DNA of 20,543 bases, taken from IMG/VR virus record IMGVR_UViG_3300010334_000354, positions 1-20,543 of that record; one strand, written 5' to 3'. Below are positions 18,243 through 20,543 of this stretch, piece after piece. Below the pieces are notes generated by a model. It worked only from the letters and a program-made list of their open reading frames with translations. It made no database searches and was not told the DNA's origin. Each line of letters begins with the position of its first letter. Position 1 is the first letter of the stretch. A program made the position numbers and the translations under genes. Origin of the DNA: a virus.

Positions 18243-19313
18243 ATGATTAAGTTTCCCTCGATAGATCAATACCGGAATGTCATTCGGCATGTACAGACAC
18301 ATGCTCGTTTCGTTGGTAAGGACGAAAACGGAGATGCAATTTACGATGCATCACGTCCGCTCCCAAAGCTAAAGTTTCGTGGCACTGTAAAGCTGCATGG
18401 TACTAATGCTGGTATCGTGTATGATGTTGCTACCGATACTCTCAGCTTCCAGTCTCGTGAGCGTGAACTTTCACTGATTTCGGATAACGCAGGCTTCATG
18501 CTTACTATGCTGAAGTTTAAGACTGAACTGCTAGAGTACTTCCGTGAACTTATCAGTGATGAACGCCTTGATCCTAGTCGTTCTGATAATCCTAAGAAGA
18601 TTGTTATTTTTGGTGAATGGTGTGGTCGTGGCATTCAGAAGGGTGTAGCAATCAGCGAAGTTGATCGTATGTTTGTTGTCTTTGCTCACAAGGAAGTATA
18701 TGCCGACGGATATACATATTGGCAAGATCTCTTTGGGGCTGGTGAAGATGTTTCTTTATCACAGGAAGCAGATAAGGTAATTCGATGGATTGGAGAGTTT
18801 CCAACTTATGAAATCGAAATTGACTTTGCTTTCCCTGAGATTGCTCAGAACAAGATGATCGAAATCACTGAAGCTGTTGAAGCTGAATGCCCAGTTGGTA
18901 AGGCTTTTGGTATTTCTGGAGTGGGGGAAGGTGTAGTTTGGACATGTATTACACCGGGATGGAACGATTCTGGAACCTGGTTTAAGGTTAAAGGAGAACT
19001 GCATTCAGCTTCCAAGGTTAAGACACTTGCTTCGGTAGATGTAGAAGCTGTAGAAAGTCTGCGGGCTTTTGTAGAAGCTACTGTTACTGAAGCTCGTCTT
19101 GAACAGGGTTTGGACAACCTCGTCCGTGAACAGTTGCTTCCATTTGAGATGAAGAGCCTTGGTGACTTCATTCGGTGGGTCTACAACGACGTCCTGAAGG
19201 AAGAACAGGATACTCTTGTAGCTTCTGGGATTGACCCTAAGAAGCTTGGTGGAGCAATTGCTAACATTGCACGGCCTTGGTACATTCGTAAGTTTAATGA
19301 AGGAGTTAAGTAA
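18243..19313 (+). CDS. rnlB: RNA ligase 2 (RnlB/Rnl2-like)
   Basis: A 356-residue protein of the Rnl2 family (T4 Rnl2 is 334), which seals nicks in double-stranded RNA. Motif I is K50-L-H-G-T-N with adenylated K50. Motif III is VIFGEWCGRGIQKGV, close to the T4 VFGEFAGPGIQKNV. Motif IV is GVGEGVVW and motif V FKVKGELH. The C-terminal helical domain ends NIARPWYIRKF, mirroring VLRPAWIELVS in T4. With Rnl1 and the kinase domain in the same 4.5 kb, this phage has two ligases of different families. The T4 Rnl2 role in infection is not settled. AAAGG precedes ATG 18243. It overlaps the next start (TAATG). Confidence 0.93.
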   Translation: MIKFPSIDQYRNVIRHVQTHARFVGKDENGDAIYDASRPLPKLKFRGTVKLHGTNAGIVYDVATDTLSFQSRERELSLISDNAGFMLTMLKFKTELLEYFRELISDERLDPSRSDNPKKIVIFGEWCGRGIQKGVAISEVDRMFVVFAHKEVYADGYTYWQDLFGAGEDVSLSQEADKVIRWIGEFPTYEIEIDFAFPEIAQNKMIEITEAVEAECPVGKAFGISGVGEGVVWTCITPGWNDSGTWFKVKGELHSASKVKTLASVDVEAVESLRAFVEATVTEARLEQGLDNLVREQLLPFEMKSLGDFIRWVYNDVLKEEQDTLVASGIDPKKLGGAIANIARPWYIRKFNEGVK

Positions 19314-19537
19314 TGTTGATCATTTGGATACTTGGTGCTCTTGTTATCGGTTCAGTCGGTGCTTATTTTCTTGGTCAGCAAGATCTCAGAGCTGATGTAG
19401 TAGATTTATTTTGGATCTTGTTCATGGGTGCTATTTGTTGGCCTTTTATTCTTGGTTTTGCTCTTATTATAGCTCCTTTTGCAATTCCTTTTATTTTAGG
19501 ACAACGAAAGAAGAATAAGGAAAAGAAAACAAAATGA
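19313..19537 (+). CDS. two-span membrane protein with basic tail
   Basis: A 74-residue hydrophobic protein. One segment is at about 2-20 (LIIWILGALVIGSVGAYFL). A second, longer one is at 32-62 (FWILFMGAICWPFILGFALI, then IAPFAIPFI), which may make two spans or a hairpin. The tail is very basic (GQRKKNKEKKTK), predicting a cytoplasmic C-terminus. ATG 19313 is coupled to rnlB. Its stop overlaps the next ATG. No family recognised. Confidence 0.75.
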   Translation: MLIIWILGALVIGSVGAYFLGQQDLRADVVDLFWILFMGAICWPFILGFALIIAPFAIPFILGQRKKNKEKKTK

Positions 19538-19773
19538 GTACTATAATAGAAGATGGAATTAAACTTATAAGCATCGACGATGAGTGGATGGATGGAAATT
19601 TCACTGTGTCTGGTCCTCGATGTGGTGATGTAGTGACAGTAAGAAAAGTTGCTGTTTATTATGCTGGTGGAGAGTTTGAACCAATTGCATGGTTTGATGA
19701 ATTTCCAGGTGACACACTTAATGATGGCTTTTTTATAGGTCGAGGTGGTTTTGTGTTGGGTATTAACGGTTGA
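19534..19773 (+). CDS. hypothetical acidic protein
   Basis: A 79-residue protein coupled to the membrane-protein gene (ATGA). It reads MSTIIEDGIKLISIDDEWMD, GNFTVSGPRCGDVVTVRKVA, VYYAGGEFEPIAWFDEFPGD, then GFFIGRGGFVLGING. The run of strands with turns predicts an all-beta fold. The 'P..G..VTV........I.W.DEFP' layout resembles small phage beta-barrel proteins without known function. The stop TGA lies inside the TTGACA box of the following promoter. Confidence 0.74.
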   Translation: MSTIIEDGIKLISIDDEWMDGNFTVSGPRCGDVVTVRKVAVYYAGGEFEPIAWFDEFPGDTLNDGFFIGRGGFVLGING

Positions 19774-19798
19774 CATTTTTATAGAACTGTGATAAGAC
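19770..19798 (+). promoter_or_regulatory. early promoter overlapping the preceding stop codon
   Basis: TTGACA 19770-19775, TTTTT, 17 bp spacing, TAAGAC 19793-19798. The TGA in TTGACA ends the upstream gene. The leader has ATAGGAG before ATG 19819. Confidence 0.8.
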
Positions 19799-19818
19799 TA
19801 AAATATAGGAGATAAGAT

Positions 19819-20130
19819 ATGTTTTCATTTTTTAAACGTAAAAAGATTGTAGAAAAAGTACCAACTAGATTGGTAGAAAAAGTACCAAGTGGATTGATAG
19901 AAACTTCCCGGACTACTGGTGTACGAAAGTCAACCAATTCTAACTTTACTGAGTCTCGAGTCTACAATAACACTGATGATGTCTCGGACACATTCGGTGC
20001 AATTATGGCAGCTCAGGTTATCAGCGATGTTTCGAGCTATTCATCTTCAAGTGATAGCAGTAGTTCGTCTGATTCGTTTAGCGGCGGTGGCGGTGACTTC
20101 GGCGGCGGTGGCTCATCTGGTGATTGGTAA
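19819..20130 (+). CDS. low-complexity Ser/Gly-rich tail protein
   Basis: A 103-residue protein. The N-terminus is short, hydrophobic-basic (MFSFFKRKKIVEK) and followed by a near-repeat (VEKVPTRL, VEKVPSGL). The middle is polar. The last 35 residues are almost only Ser, Asp and Gly, ending GGGGDFGGGGSSGDW. A final 'GGGGxxGGGGxSGxW' tail is typical of bacterial DUF2207 and TPM-domain membrane proteins, though those domains are absent here. It may be an anchored or exposed flexible tail. Function unknown. ATG 19819 follows AGGAG at a normal distance. Confidence 0.75.
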   Translation: MFSFFKRKKIVEKVPTRLVEKVPSGLIETSRTTGVRKSTNSNFTESRVYNNTDDVSDTFGAIMAAQVISDVSSYSSSSDSSSSSDSFSGGGGDFGGGGSSGDW

Positions 20131-20141
20131 GGAGAAGAAAT

Positions 20142-20369
20142 ATGCGTTATACAGGTTTATTTGAAGATTTTGATAACATTCGCGAGACACAATCTTATAC
20201 CGTCTGTAAGATTATCGACGAAGCACAGAATTATATTGAGTATCTTGAAGCCAAGGAAGATACTCTTGAGCGTGTCGTAGCTTATCTTAATGAGCTTGAT
20301 GCCTCGCCACTGAATGAGACCAAGGCTGAAATCCTGGCTCATCTTGCAACTCTTTTTCCTAGTGAATAA
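20142..20369 (+). CDS. small helical protein
   Basis: A 75-residue protein starting at ATG 20142 behind AAGGAG. An upstream in-frame GTG or ATG lies in the previous gene. It reads MRYTGLFEDFDNIRETQSYT, then CKIIDEAQNYIEYLEAKEDT and LERVVAYLNELDA, ending ETKAEILAHLATLFPSE. Long amphipathic helices with regular Leu and Ile spacing suggest a helical bundle or short coiled coil. No family recognised. Confidence 0.74.
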   Translation: MRYTGLFEDFDNIRETQSYTVCKIIDEAQNYIEYLEAKEDTLERVVAYLNELDASPLNETKAEILAHLATLFPSE

Positions 20370-20381
20370 GGATACTTGATT

Positions 20382-20543
20382 ATGTTTAAGAAGTTTACGA
20401 TTGCATTTATGGCTGCTCTCATGGTTGCTACTCCTGCTATGGCAGGTAAGTTCGGTGGCGGCAGTTCGTTCTCAAGCTCGAAGTCATTCTCGAGTGGATC
20501 CAGTTTCCGATCCAGCAGCTTCAGTTCGTCCAGCTATCGTCCT
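20382..20543 (+). CDS. secreted Ser-rich protein, cut by the window end
   Basis: 54 codons from ATG 20382 to the window edge with no stop, so the gene continues. It has a clear signal peptide: KK, a hydrophobic core FTIAFMAALMVATP and an AMA-GKF cleavage site near residue 21. The mature start is dominated by Ser (GGGSSFSSSKSFSSGSSFRS), resembling the Ser-rich tail of the 19819 protein. AAGGA precedes the ATG. An export route and a flexible surface or periplasmic role are likely. The identity of the rest is unknown. Confidence 0.75.
   Translation, partial: MFKKFTIAFMAALMVATPAMAGKFGGGSSFSSSKSFSSGSSFRSSSFSSSSYRP

Noticed and set aside
1-20543. CRISPR array, insertion sequence or integrase/attachment site
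   Set aside because: No regularly spaced repeats, transposase, integrase or att-like duplication was seen. The only repeats are promoter cassettes and endonuclease junctions.

Overview
The window is a densely packed, A+T-rich stretch of a tailed-phage genome related to the T4 superfamily. The main evidence is a T4-type DNA replication and translation-control block: sliding clamp gp45, clamp-loader subunits gp44 and gp62, and translational repressor RegA. A DexA-type exonuclease, dCMP deaminase, RnlA- and RnlB-type RNA ligases and a polynucleotide-kinase domain support this. The host cannot be read directly. A phosphoesterase of a type known from proteobacterial chromosomes suggests a Gram-negative host, possibly an alphaproteobacterium (inference).

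Layout. 1-2790: tail of a sugar epimerase-like gene, then dCMP deaminase, DexA exonuclease, a DUF3310-like protein, a MazG-like pyrophosphohydrolase and a glycosyltransferase, nearly all overlapping. 2792-6347: gp45, a hairpin terminator, gp44, an inserted GIY-YIG endonuclease on the minus strand, a zinc-ribbon protein, gp62 and RegA. 6344-8005: an LpxH-like phosphoesterase and a run of very small genes behind three near-identical promoters. 8006-8944: an EDxHD/Vsr-like homing endonuclease between tRNA-like fragments, then one intact tRNA with anticodon CAT. 8955-10428: small genes including a nucleoside 2-deoxyribosyltransferase-like enzyme. 10425-11255: a second minus-strand GIY-YIG endonuclease. 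11310-13480: a conserved hypothetical protein, a secreted protein and a possibly lysozyme-like protein. 13494-20543: many small early-type genes around an RNA-repair set (RnlA, kinase, RnlB) and a SprT-like metalloprotease, ending in a truncated secreted Ser-rich protein.

Two promoter classes stand out. Eleven plus-strand elements look like sigma70 promoters (TTGACA, usually followed by TTTTT, then 17 bp and a TA-rich -10, often TGGTAGACT). They sit in gene junctions, often touching or overlapping the previous stop codon, and carry a similar leader with GGAATGGAG before the start codon. All three homing endonuclease genes instead have an exact T4-type late promoter box, TATAAATA, just upstream of their start on their own strand.

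The clearest evolutionary signal is at the gp44 3' end. The endonuclease insert is flanked by two versions of the last gp44 codons (MMEGTWK-stop and MMEGNFDK-stop). The second still overlaps the next gene start as ATGA. This suggests the mobile gene arrived with a replacement gp44 tail and left the old one behind.
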